DNA of 39,303 nucleotides from DATMQA01 sp035566895 (GCA_035566895.1 DATMQA010000187.1:1-39303); one strand, 5' to 3'. Shown: positions 16,272 to 24,980, numbered from the stretch's first letter. Notes: generated from the sequence alone by a model not told the origin. Numbers and translations are program-made.

Positions 16272-19201
16272 CCCGAATAGCGAGCAACCGTTCCAAGCAA
16301 ATCCCCGGGGCAGAACCAGGCGAAGATGTTTCGCTGGACCTGGAGGCAAGGGGTTATTTTCGCATCCGGGATTTTGAATACGTTCAACCTCTATATGATC
16401 TGGCGTTTTTGCTTGAGGTGGATGCGCTCGCAAGAGGCATGGAAGTTCCAAAGTACCGCACGTTCTCGCTTTGGCGAGCGGGATACAGCTTGGACGGGTA
16501 CGCAACCACGGTAGACCGATGGCTAGACGGAAGTGCCCTCGATAGCGATCTCGATTATGTTCCTTCGGCTCGAATTCGCGAGTACTTGGAGAGCATCAGA
16601 GAGACGGGAACGATTCCTGAGCTTCGGGACTATCGCGACGAACGTTTTGCCCGCTGCTTGCGTTTACGGTCGGTGCGAGGCCTGGGGCCAAGCCAAATTG
16701 CGCTAACGGCGTCGTCTGATTTTCTGCGCGAGGATTGGTTCAATCAGGCGGCCATAAACCTCAGTCTTCAGCGTAATCGAATTACTGAGCTTTACAATGG
16801 CAACCATAGCGGTCCGTGGCAGACTGCGCACATCATTCCGCCCCTCCTTCGACTCCTACGGGCAATCGAAGCCGAGGCTGGACAGCCGTCGCTGTGGAGG
16901 GTTCCTGGAATTTCAGACCCATTCGTACCGGTCACCGGCACGGTGCGCGTTCTCACAAGCATTGGGGACCCACTTAACGATCTCGTCGAGAAGGCGCTCG
17001 AGCGAGAGAAGCTGTTTCGCCGGGACCCTCATCAGGATGGAGAGGGGGTCACCATTAAGCATCAACTCGGATGGAGCTTTGTTCTCCAGTCGCACCGCCA
17101 GGATCCTGAGAGCAAGAGCATTCTCGCGCTTGCGCAATCACTTGATCCACTAAGCATCTGTGCCCGTACAGAACTGATCTCTGATTTACACCTGCATACC
17201 GCATGGTCGGACGGAAGCGCGTCCGTGAACTCAATGGCCGCCGCCGTGGTGGCGAGTGGATTGAGCTACTTCGCCGTCACGGATCACAGCCGTTCGTGCA
17301 AGCTGCAGGGTGGTTTGACGCCGCCGCTCTGGCTGCGCCAGGCGAACGCCCTGACTCTGGCGGCCCCGCTCTGCCCCGTCTTACATGGGGTCGAGGTGGA
17401 CATTCTGAAGGATGGCACACTCGATCTGCCGCACTCTCTCCTGGACGTTGCAGATCTCGTGATAGGGTCGGTGCATTCGAGTTGGACTGACGATCCCCGC
17501 GAGAACACAGATCGACTGCTAAGGGCAATTGAGTCTGGACGCGTGGACGTCCTTGCCCACCCAACCTCCGCGGTGATCGGCAAGCCAGGAGTGCCCGATT
17601 ATGTGCGGGCGCCGGCGGAGGTTCATTGGGACGAGGTTTTCGTGACGTGTGCTAGGTGGCGCGTGGCCGTGGAAATGAACTGCTTCCCTTCGAGGTTAGA
17701 CCTTCCGCCGCATCTCCTGGAGCGGGCTGTTGGTGCCGGTTGTGCGATTTCGCTGGGATCTGATGCACACGCTCGCTCTCATTTGCTCAACTTGCGGTTC
17801 GGAGAGGCGGTCCTGAAGCGGCTAGCGAGCCCCGTCGTCCTGAACCGTTTTAGTTACTCCGAGTTGCAGCGCTGGATCGCTGCCAGTCGCGCAATGCGGA
17901 GGAATTTGGAGCCGAGGGCACGAGTGGCATTGCAATGCGAGTTCCAGTTTCAGACGGTCGCAGCACGCCATCTATGCATTGAGGCGCGAATACAACCCCC
18001 GCAGAACGTCCCGGATGGTTCGCGCATTGTCGGAATCGATCTAACCGCTGGCGACAAAGCGACGGGTGTAGCACTCCTGAATGATTTCGAGGTGCAAACG
18101 TGCTCCCTGTCCTCCGACGACGAGATTCTGAATTACCTCAAAAAGCACAAGCCAAAGATCGTCAGCATTGACTCCCCGCTTGGTTTGCCCGGCGGAGGCA
18201 GCTCGATCGATCCCAGAGCTGGAATTGTCCGAGTGGCGGAACACGATTTGGCGAGTGTGGGGATTGCTGCATATCCCGCACTGATTGATTCCATGCAGAA
18301 GCTGACGCTGCGAGGCATCCGCCTTAGGCGGGCAATCGAACAGTTTCCTCGGGCACCGCGTGTCATTGAGTCCTATCCTGGCGCAGCTCAGGATGTCTTG
18401 TGCATCCCCCGTAAGCAAAAGAGCCTTGAACTCCTGCGGGAAGGTCTTCGCCGTCTAGGACTTACGGGGCCCGGTTTGAACACCCGGTCACATGATGAGA
18501 TGGACGCGATTACCTCCGCGATTGTGGGACGGTACTTTGAATCGGGGCTTTTCGAGCCGATGGGGATCGAAAGCGAAGCACAGCTGATCATCCCGCGGGT
18601 TCGTCCGCTGGTTTTTACGCACAGTCCAGTAATTTGCCTGGCCGGCAAGACGGGCGTCGGCAAATCCGTCGTTGCGCGTTATCTCAGCGTCTTCTATGGC
18701 TTTGAGTGGATTCGAACTCGGAACGTGATTCGTGACCTTCTGATCGACGACATTACCGCTGCCCCGGGAAAGAAGCTCTTTAACCGATCGGTAGATCCTG
18801 GCGCGATTACGGAAAAGGACTTGAGAGAGTTCGGCGCGGTCGTCTTGGATGTTTATAAACAGGTCCCGCTGCGGAAGAAGCTCACTCGTACCGTCCAACG
18901 AATTAAAGCGCCTGTGGTTGTTGATTCGATCCGCGACATCATCGATGTAAACCGAGACACGCTTGGCGGCAGACCCGTCCTGACTTGGTTCGTCGAGTGT
19001 AATGATTCGATCATCCGGCAACGGCTGGATGAGAAAAGCAAGATGGGCGAAAAACGCTTAAAAACGGGCAGCCCGGTGGACCGTACGGCTTCGGCGATCC
19101 AGGGCCAGGCAGACGCAATTATCCCAAACTCGGGATCGCTTGAGGAATTGAGGTGGCAGGTGGATGATACGCTGTTCGCGGTTCTCCTGCTACGTCATTG
19201 A
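16268..19201 (+). CDS. Composite protein: PolX-like HhH, PHP phosphoesterase, DUF429, P-loop nucleotide kinase
   Basis: 977 aa; GTG start overlaps the dNK stop (GTGA). Residues 35-150 resemble the HhH N-terminus of PolX DNA polymerases (LRSVRGLGPSQIA at 133-145; IRETGTIPELRDY). Residues 215-300 could be a degenerate polymerase-beta remnant without catalytic Asp motifs. A PHP domain (303-540) keeps HLHTAWSDG (308-316), TDH (338-340), GVEVD (374-378), H403, HP (431) and SDAH (498-501). DUF429 (587-760) has GIDLTAG with D591, IDSPLGLP with D635, ESYPG with E701 and HDEMDA at 742-747. The C-terminus (787-977) has P-loop AGKTGVGKS, VVVDSIRD and an NSGSLEEL end like UPF0200 kinases. Each domain is a known type; I know no named protein with all four. 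Confidence 0.85.
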   Translation: MTRIASNRSKQIPGAEPGEDVSLDLEARGYFRIRDFEYVQPLYDLAFLLEVDALARGMEVPKYRTFSLWRAGYSLDGYATTVDRWLDGSALDSDLDYVPSARIREYLESIRETGTIPELRDYRDERFARCLRLRSVRGLGPSQIALTASSDFLREDWFNQAAINLSLQRNRITELYNGNHSGPWQTAHIIPPLLRLLRAIEAEAGQPSLWRVPGISDPFVPVTGTVRVLTSIGDPLNDLVEKALEREKLFRRDPHQDGEGVTIKHQLGWSFVLQSHRQDPESKSILALAQSLDPLSICARTELISDLHLHTAWSDGSASVNSMAAAVVASGLSYFAVTDHSRSCKLQGGLTPPLWLRQANALTLAAPLCPVLHGVEVDILKDGTLDLPHSLLDVADLVIGSVHSSWTDDPRENTDRLLRAIESGRVDVLAHPTSAVIGKPGVPDYVRAPAEVHWDEVFVTCARWRVAVEMNCFPSRLDLPPHLLERAVGAGCAISLGSDAHARSHLLNLRFGEAVLKRLASPVVLNRFSYSELQRWIAASRAMRRNLEPRARVALQCEFQFQTVAARHLCIEARIQPPQNVPDGSRIVGIDLTAGDKATGVALLNDFEVQTCSLSSDDEILNYLKKHKPKIVSIDSPLGLPGGGSSIDPRAGIVRVAEHDLASVGIAAYPALIDSMQKLTLRGIRLRRAIEQFPRAPRVIESYPGAAQDVLCIPRKQKSLELLREGLRRLGLTGPGLNTRSHDEMDAITSAIVGRYFESGLFEPMGIESEAQLIIPRVRPLVFTHSPVICLAGKTGVGKSVVARYLSVFYGFEWIRTRNVIRDLLIDDITAAPGKKLFNRSVDPGAITEKDLREFGAVVLDVYKQVPLRKKLTRTVQRIKAPVVVDSIRDIIDVNRDTLGGRPVLTWFVECNDSIIRQRLDEKSKMGEKRLKTGSPVDRTASAIQGQADAIIPNSGSLEELRWQVDDTLFAVLLLRH

Positions 19202-21267
19202 AGGCGCGACTCCTTTTTGTCTTCCTCGAATTGGGCGTAGTAGTCCCCATCTTGCCGAAGGGTAATATACAGGCCGAAGCGCTTGAGGTGTCCTTTGAAC
19301 TGGGCCGGTTTTAACCCTAAAATGCGTTTTGTTCCGGCCTCTGAATTCTTTGTGATACCTTCAAAAAACGTTTGTGTCTCTTGGAAGGTAAACAAATCGA
19401 GGAGCTCGCGTTGCGCTGGGTCACAGGATTGCACCAAGCGAGTAAGCTTTCCCCGAATTCTCTTAACCGCGTTACTCGGTGTCTTTTTCGGCAAAAATCT
19501 ATCAATGCAACGAAGTTTTTCACTCCAAGGCGGCGGTCCTACGCAAAGCAGAATATCAAAGCGCCCTGGACGCTTTATGGCCGGGTCGAAATCCTTCTGA
19601 TAATTGGTAGCGAAAAGAAAAACCAGGGTTCCCTGATCGTGCAATCCCGCTAATTTAGGAAGCATGCTTGTAGTGAGAAACCGGCTTGTAATATCCAATG
19701 GTTGTTTTTCTCCGCGAGCTCGCACCAAAGCGTCCATTTCGTCAAAGAGCACGACCACTCCGGACAGGTCGCGCAGGTCGCGAAATATTTCTTCTGCGCG
19801 GCTGTAAATCTGCTCGATACCCTTGTTTAGGAATTGCGATGGATCGATGAGTACGAGCGGCCAGCCCAATTTCGCAGCGAGTGCACTCGTTAACCTCGTC
19901 TTCGACGTCCCAGGCGGGCCAAACAGAAGCGCCGACAAACGCCCCTCAATCTTCTGGTGTGAGAAGGCCTGGAACTTAGCGGCTGGCCTGATAATACGCC
20001 TTTCCAGAACGGTTTTCACGCGTGTCCTGCTCAAGCCATGCAGGTGGACGTCAATGTCGAGCAGGCGGTCCCAGAGAGAACCGTCCAACGAAGCAGACGT
20101 CGCACCGTACTGCTTCAGGAGCACGAATTGAGCCTTGACTGCCAAAACATGCTGCAGTTCCCAGAGAAACATATGGACAACGGCCGTTGCCCACGATTCT
20201 GGCTTTTCATCGTTCAGCGAGTCGAGCTCACCACCCGAGTTCCAGCCGTTGTATGGCTTTCCGTCGGCACTGAATGTTAGGCGATTCTTTCGGCACCAAT
20301 CGAGGGCACTACACAGGCCTTTCAAAACCGCCGAGGTGTCCATTTGCTCAGAATCAGGATTTCCAAATTCAGCAAGCACGGCCTCTAGCATTTCGAAAGT
20401 AAAACAGAAATTCGAACCGGCCTTTGGGTAGTGGAAGAGCGGGAAATACTTGCGCCAAATTCCGGAAGGAGCTTGATGCTCAAAAAGAGTTAGAATGCTG
20501 TGCTCCAATTCTATACGCGAGGGCAGAAGCCGGAGACAGTTCGCGAGGTCTTCGGCTTTCGCGCCATCGACCACTTTTCGGAGGCTTGCGCATAAGCACG
20601 CGGACATTGCCATCGCTATAGGGTCCATCACTGCTTCATGACCAGCTACGACTAGGGAGCGCTGGTGATTGAACTCGTTCCGAGCCCAAGTGCACAAGGA
20701 ACGCCAATGCCGCGTCGCGATACTGATGCCACCGCGCGTGATCCCGTCGACAAACCAATACAACAATGCTGCGGTCGGCTCGTACTTATTGATCTTGAAA
20801 CGGCTGATGTCCGCTGCCAACCATCGTGCGATACTGCGAAGGTTTACTGACCCTAAGGGTTTATAACGACGGAGTTGAGTCGAGCCGAAACGTTTCTCCA
20901 AAATTCCGGTTTGGACTAACATTCCGAAGGTGCGAATCACCAGCACAGTAGAGAAGGCGTTGTTGAGACCCAATCCCGCACTCTTCCAACTGGCTCGAAA
21001 TATTCGTAAGAACGCGCGCCTCGCGCGCTCGTTTGGTTTGGCAGGATACACTCGTGGGAATTGCCGGGTAAGCGTCAGCGACATCAGGCAGGAACAACTG
21101 GTCGTCACTTTGACGTCGGCGTTGACAGACCTTTGTTCTGGACGACGTCGAAATGTAAGCTTGTCCTTCTGGTGCAGAAACGCCGCAATATCATCACCTT
21201 GATTCGAAAGAAGCGCCAAGGCGCTCTCACGCAAGCGGCGGATATCCGCAAGATCGAGATCAGACAT
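19195..21267 (-). CDS. AAA+ ATPase with large helical N-terminal domain
   Basis: 690 aa. The AAA+ module (about 440-590) has Walker A GPPGTSKT (450-457), Walker B VVVLFDEMDAL (D509, E510), sensor-1 FATN (N555) and arginine-finger region RPGRFD (566-571), so it is probably an oligomeric remodeller. The first ~430 residues are Trp/Leu-rich helices; PESWATAVVHMFLWEL near 355-370 recalls alpha/alpha-toroid (terpenoid-cyclase-like) repeats, though no catalytic motif is visible. The ATG at 21267 lies inside the end of the upstream PurA/PurZ-like gene (8-nt overlap), and its 3' end overlaps the composite gene on the other strand by 7 nt. Function unknown. Confidence 0.85.
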   Translation of the reverse strand: MSDLDLADIRRLRESALALLSNQGDDIAAFLHQKDKLTFRRRPEQRSVNADVKVTTSCSCLMSLTLTRQFPRVYPAKPNERARRAFLRIFRASWKSAGLGLNNAFSTVLVIRTFGMLVQTGILEKRFGSTQLRRYKPLGSVNLRSIARWLAADISRFKINKYEPTAALLYWFVDGITRGGISIATRHWRSLCTWARNEFNHQRSLVVAGHEAVMDPIAMAMSACLCASLRKVVDGAKAEDLANCLRLLPSRIELEHSILTLFEHQAPSGIWRKYFPLFHYPKAGSNFCFTFEMLEAVLAEFGNPDSEQMDTSAVLKGLCSALDWCRKNRLTFSADGKPYNGWNSGGELDSLNDEKPESWATAVVHMFLWELQHVLAVKAQFVLLKQYGATSASLDGSLWDRLLDIDVHLHGLSRTRVKTVLERRIIRPAAKFQAFSHQKIEGRLSALLFGPPGTSKTRLTSALAAKLGWPLVLIDPSQFLNKGIEQIYSRAEEIFRDLRDLSGVVVLFDEMDALVRARGEKQPLDITSRFLTTSMLPKLAGLHDQGTLVFLFATNYQKDFDPAIKRPGRFDILLCVGPPPWSEKLRCIDRFLPKKTPSNAVKRIRGKLTRLVQSCDPAQRELLDLFTFQETQTFFEGITKNSEAGTKRILGLKPAQFKGHLKRFGLYITLRQDGDYYAQFEEDKKESRLQ

Positions 21268-22321
21268 GTGCCGCTTCGGTGTGACGGGAAGTAGTCGTTA
21301 CGGTGATCGCATCGAACGTGCCGAATCCGGTTCCGATGAACTGGACTGGAACACCAGTATTCATTTCAAGAGCATCCAGGAATTTGCGTCCAGCAGCGCT
21401 AAGTTTTGCGCTTTCAGTCACTCCGGTATTTGCATAATCCAGACGATCAAGCCCCATGACAGCAAGCCCGGTCGGGCGATTGTAACTACAAGCGATCCTT
21501 ACCGCATCGAGATCAAAGCGCGCAACCCGGCGCAAACGCTTTGTCACAGACGTGTATTCTGCAAGAACCTCTGGCGCGCCGGATACAGTCTGAATCTCCT
21601 GCCAGGAAATCTCATTGGGAAAGGGGCCGCTTGTCCCGCCCACCCTGATCGGAAAGGTCCGTATAACCATCATAATATTCTCAACGTGCCGTGGGGACAA
21701 TCCCACTTCTGCAGCAAACCCAGCGGCGGTGGTGTCGCGCGAAGTAACATAAGGGTAATCAGGTCCGTGCAGCAACGAGAGCCCGAAGCCTTGGGTGCCT
21801 TCGACGATGATATTGCCACCATCGTCATGGACTCTGTGGAGCAGCGGCGCGACACTTTCAATGCGGCACCGCCCTCGAAGATCCTCAGATTCAGCGACGA
21901 GGCGAATATCAAAACGTCGCGACATGCGCCGTTGAAGTGCCGCCCCGGTTCCGGAGCACGTGCTGCCTATGTGTCCGAGGTCGCGAGATTCAGCATCACG
22001 ATCTTCAGCCGTGACGAACACAGCGCGCGGATCAACGATGATGCTACCGCGTTCAATCTTGAGCATTTCGAGTTCACGGAGGAGCAACGACTCGTCAACG
22101 ACACAACCGGCGGCGATACAGAATGTAACGCCATTGGGTTTGGCACACGATGGAACCTGGCGCATGATGACATCTTTCCCATCGATTGTTACCGTATGGC
22201 CGGAATTCGGCCCCCCGCAGCGGACGAGCCAAGGACGATCCGCGGAGTTGGCCAAAAGAGCCACAACTTTACCTTTGCCTTCCGAACCGTACTGTCCCCC
22301 AACTACAATTGTTGCTGGCAT
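21260..22321 (-). CDS. Short PurA/PurZ-like adenylosuccinate synthetase with Ser in place of catalytic Asp
   Basis: 353 aa; ATG at 22321 behind a GAAAGG ribosome site. Family marks are GGQYGSEGKGK (8-18), CGGPNSGHT (H42), an IVEGTQGFGLSL region, VTSRDTT and VTKRLRRVARFD. Canonical PurA has GDEGKGK, where Asp13 is the catalytic base; here residue 13 is Ser. From memory, phage PurZ (2-aminoadenylosuccinate synthetase, acting on dGMP) shows this Asp-to-Ser change and the same short length of ~340-350 aa, also seen in archaeal PurA. It may therefore join aspartate to a purine (deoxy)nucleotide other than IMP. Housekeeping PurA is expected elsewhere. First gene of a two-gene minus-strand operon. 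Confidence 0.82.
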   Translation of the reverse strand: MPATIVVGGQYGSEGKGKVVALLANSADRPWLVRCGGPNSGHTVTIDGKDVIMRQVPSCAKPNGVTFCIAAGCVVDESLLLRELEMLKIERGSIIVDPRAVFVTAEDRDAESRDLGHIGSTCSGTGAALQRRMSRRFDIRLVAESEDLRGRCRIESVAPLLHRVHDDGGNIIVEGTQGFGLSLLHGPDYPYVTSRDTTAAGFAAEVGLSPRHVENIMMVIRTFPIRVGGTSGPFPNEISWQEIQTVSGAPEVLAEYTSVTKRLRRVARFDLDAVRIACSYNRPTGLAVMGLDRLDYANTGVTESAKLSAAGRKFLDALEMNTGVPVQFIGTGFGTFDAITVTTTSRHTEAAHV

Positions 22322-22530
22322 TTATGCGCCTTTCGTTTGCTTTTGAAATCCACTGCTTGTCAAATCTCGCAGAAGAGCCGTTGACATTCAATCCCTGAGA
22401 TTTGGTTATTGCCAACAGCGCAACCACGGACGTCTTGTGGCCAGTGTCGCGCTGCGCCGAAAACCAAGCTCAGTGACATTTGAGGGGCATCCGGGGTTTC
22501 CTGAGGGTTAAGTCCACCGGGGTACAACCC

Positions 22531-23325
22531 TCACGATTTGTGGAAGATTTTCACGCGATGCTCCGCAATGAATTCAAGCTCCGGCACAACGGCATCGTGA
22601 GGCAGATGGAGCTGTTCCCCCGCATAGGCGCCGAAGTTTTCGGCCGCAGCCCGGTGCGAGAGTTCGCATTTCAGCCTGGGCGAGAGCAGCAGCCGCAGGT
22701 CTTCATCGAAGGAAATCAGGCCGGCGTCAAACGCCGCGTCGTGCAGGCGTGACAGGCAAATCCCATTGCGCACGTTCAGTCGCTCGGCCGGATGGCGGCC
22801 CCACGGCAGGATGTGCGAGGCAATCAGTAGCTCCCGGACCGCCAACCGGGTGATGCCGCAACGCCCGCCAAAGTTGTTGAGCACGGCCTCACGAAAGTAC
22901 TCCTGACCCCGGCGCAATTTCACACTGGCCAAAACCTCGGTCGGTCCGGCTGGCCGCTTGCGCAACCGCACACCTTCTTTCGGCAAGACTTCCAGGTCGC
23001 TGGCCTGGTCCGCGCCGAACAGCCTGCGCAAAGCCTCCTCGCTGGCCGGCACCGCTTCCTCCAGGTTCTCGTGGAACTCATTCCACACCGTTCGATCCAG
23101 TGCGCTGGCGCCCTCGAGGCCCTTGATGCCCCGCAGTTTCAGGGCCGGATCCAGCGACGCGAAATTGCACAGCTTCATTGCGAGGCTGTTGGCGCCGCGC
23201 CCCAGCTTTTCCGCCAGCGCAATAATGGCCGGATTTCGGGAATGAAGCTGCCCGAACGTTAGTTTGTGGTACAGATTCAATGCGACGAGCAACTCGTCTT
23301 TTTTCCAGCCTCTGGCGGTGGCCAT
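22531..23325 (-). CDS. HNH endonuclease (HNH_2-type)
   Basis: 264 aa, ATG at 23325 (MATARGW); an in-frame upstream extension is not supported. The C-terminal third carries an HNH_2-like motif: FGGRCGITRLAVRELLIASH with H171 and P174W, then NVRNGICL with N187 and HDAAFDAG with H195. The N-terminal half (residues 1-110) may be a DNA-binding or targeting region. It is on the same strand as the PurZ-like gene, with 209 nt between, so it may be a separate unit. It looks like a restriction-type nuclease, consistent with a defence island. Confidence 0.82.
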   Translation of the reverse strand: MATARGWKKDELLVALNLYHKLTFGQLHSRNPAIIALAEKLGRGANSLAMKLCNFASLDPALKLRGIKGLEGASALDRTVWNEFHENLEEAVPASEEALRRLFGADQASDLEVLPKEGVRLRKRPAGPTEVLASVKLRRGQEYFREAVLNNFGGRCGITRLAVRELLIASHILPWGRHPAERLNVRNGICLSRLHDAAFDAGLISFDEDLRLLLSPRLKCELSHRAAAENFGAYAGEQLHLPHDAVVPELEFIAEHRVKIFHKS

Positions 23326-23467
23326 GGCGCCAGGCTGGCATTTCCAAGCGGTTCTGCGAAGAGAAAATGTGGGCTTCGTGGCTCGGCGTGGGTTAGCCGT
23401 TCCATTTGGCGGGGATACCAAGTTTCATCGGTGCAACGAGAGGATTGAGGCAGGTCAACTTCGCTAA

Positions 23468-23568
23468 AATTGTTTTTCAGCGACGCGGACAGAAGAGGTT
23501 GGGGGTTGATGAGAGCCGCGTCGCTGAAAAACTAGATGGGTGCGGAACGTAACCCCGGGTGGCGGAGT
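23468..23568 (-). repeat. Hairpin repeat, right copy of an inverted pair
   Basis: TTTTTCAGCGACGCG (23473-23487) and CGCGTCGCTGAAAAA (23517-23531) are a perfect 15-bp stem around 29 nt. The ~100-nt block is the inverted copy of 11223-11322, sharing the loop core TTGATGAGAGC and the flanks AACGTAA and CCCCGGGTGGCGGA. The surrounding 23326-23467 and 23569-23719 contain no supported gene. Confidence 0.85.
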
Positions 23569-23719
23569 CCTTCCGGACGGGCACCAAGCGTCCTTTCGCT
23601 TCCCAAGCGCGCCACAAGATGGATGCCCGAGAGGTGATGTTCGCTGCCGCGAATTGTGGTCCCGGGGCTAATTTCTGAAACCCTGACGGGGTTTTTTTAG
23701 ATGGGGAATGGTCTAAACG

Positions 23720-24889
23720 TCAGTGCCGCGCCAGCTCGTAGGCTTGCAAAAAGTTCTTCGCCATTCTTTCAGGTGAAAGATACTCCCGCATTTGAGCCAG
23801 CGTTTGCGATTCAACTTGCCCCTGGCTGAATAACGGATGGGCGCAGGCGGATTGGAGGGTCTGAATGAAACCTTGGAGGTCGCCAGGCGGGAACAACAGC
23901 CCATTTTTGCCGTGGACCACATAATCGGGTATGCCGCCGATGTTGGAGGCAATGACCGGCACACCGGCGACCACGGCTTCTTTAACCGCATTGGGGCTGG
24001 TATCCGCCCGGGTGGGCAAGAGCAGCATGGTTGGGGTTTCCAGTTCCCTGGCCAGTTCATCCGGAAGCAAGGATTGTTTGAATTGAGTCCGCTCCCGGAG
24101 GGCGGGAGAAATGCTCGCCTGAAAGGACTGAAGTTCGTGCGGGGTGGAGCTGCTGATGAATGTGAGTTTAAAAGGCATCGTTGGCGCCAACTCGTCCAGT
24201 GCTTTGAACAACAAGTCGGTGCCTTTGCGAAAGCCGATGGTGCCGATGTAAATGAAATGGACGGGCGAGGGCTGCGGCCGGCGCCGCACGGCAAAGAACG
24301 AGCGGTTGGGGGCATGCTCGGCCTGCTGGACACGCAGTTTGGGATAGCGGTTTTTCAGGTATTGAACCGCGAAACTCGATTCAGTTGTGACCACCGGGGC
24401 GCGCCGCAGACAAAGGCGCTCGAGGCGCTCGATGAAGCGGTCGTAACCTGTCAAAGGCACTCGCTCTTTGTACCAGCCGTAAAGCCCCTGGACGGTCATG
24501 ACATAGGGATAACCTGAGCGGTGCGCGATCATGGGGGCGCCTTTTTCCATTCCCCAGGCATGGACCAGGTCCGGCTTGAGGTTTTTACAAACGCCGCGGA
24601 TGAGCGCTGTGTCCAGCCAGAAGAGCGAGGCCAGCCGCAACCATGGCGGAGCTTTAAGAACATGAAAAACTGTCCGCCCCTGTTCGAAAGAAAACCCTCG
24701 GGCGATATGCTGGCGCAGGAGGATAATATGCACGCGCAAGTCAGGGTCCTTTTCGAACTCGGACAGCAGCACCATTTGCCAGGTAGCGGGGTGGCGTCGC
24801 GGGAGGGACCGCAGCGGCTCGGGAATTTCCGGCAGCCATTCGACCGGAAAATCAGAAATCCAGGCAACGGTTAATGGTTTTTGCGGCAT
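23720..24889 (-). CDS. GT4-family glycosyltransferase
   Basis: 389 aa, ATG at 24889 (MPQKPLTVAW); the longer in-frame reading upstream runs through repeat DNA and is rejected. Donor domain marks are FIYIGTIGFRKGTDLLFKAL, LLPTRADTSPNAVKEAVVAG and VPVIASNIGGIPDYVVHGKN, all GT4-like, though the first Glu of EX7E is replaced in the TRADTSPNAVKE segment. No signal peptide. Divergent from the fkp-like gene on the other side of a repeat-rich intergenic region; probably part of surface-glycan synthesis with the two GT4 genes at 7.3-9.7 kb. Confidence 0.86.
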   Translation of the reverse strand: MPQKPLTVAWISDFPVEWLPEIPEPLRSLPRRHPATWQMVLLSEFEKDPDLRVHIILLRQHIARGFSFEQGRTVFHVLKAPPWLRLASLFWLDTALIRGVCKNLKPDLVHAWGMEKGAPMIAHRSGYPYVMTVQGLYGWYKERVPLTGYDRFIERLERLCLRRAPVVTTESSFAVQYLKNRYPKLRVQQAEHAPNRSFFAVRRRPQPSPVHFIYIGTIGFRKGTDLLFKALDELAPTMPFKLTFISSSTPHELQSFQASISPALRERTQFKQSLLPDELARELETPTMLLLPTRADTSPNAVKEAVVAGVPVIASNIGGIPDYVVHGKNGLLFPPGDLQGFIQTLQSACAHPLFSQGQVESQTLAQMREYLSPERMAKNFLQAYELARH

Positions 24890-24980
24890 TGGGTGATGGC
24901 CGGTCAGGTCAACGGTCACCGACAAGATGCGGAGCGGCGCAAAGTGCGTAAAGCCGATTCGACGATGCCCGATCGTCCTG

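Noticed and set aside
11691..22321. A Z-genome (2-aminoadenine) phage cassette
   Set aside because: No DatZ, MazZ or DpoZ-like gene is present; only the PurZ-like enzyme resembles it.
21266..22384. 372-aa plus-strand ORF
   Set aside because: It is antisense to the PurZ-like gene, which has strong family motifs.
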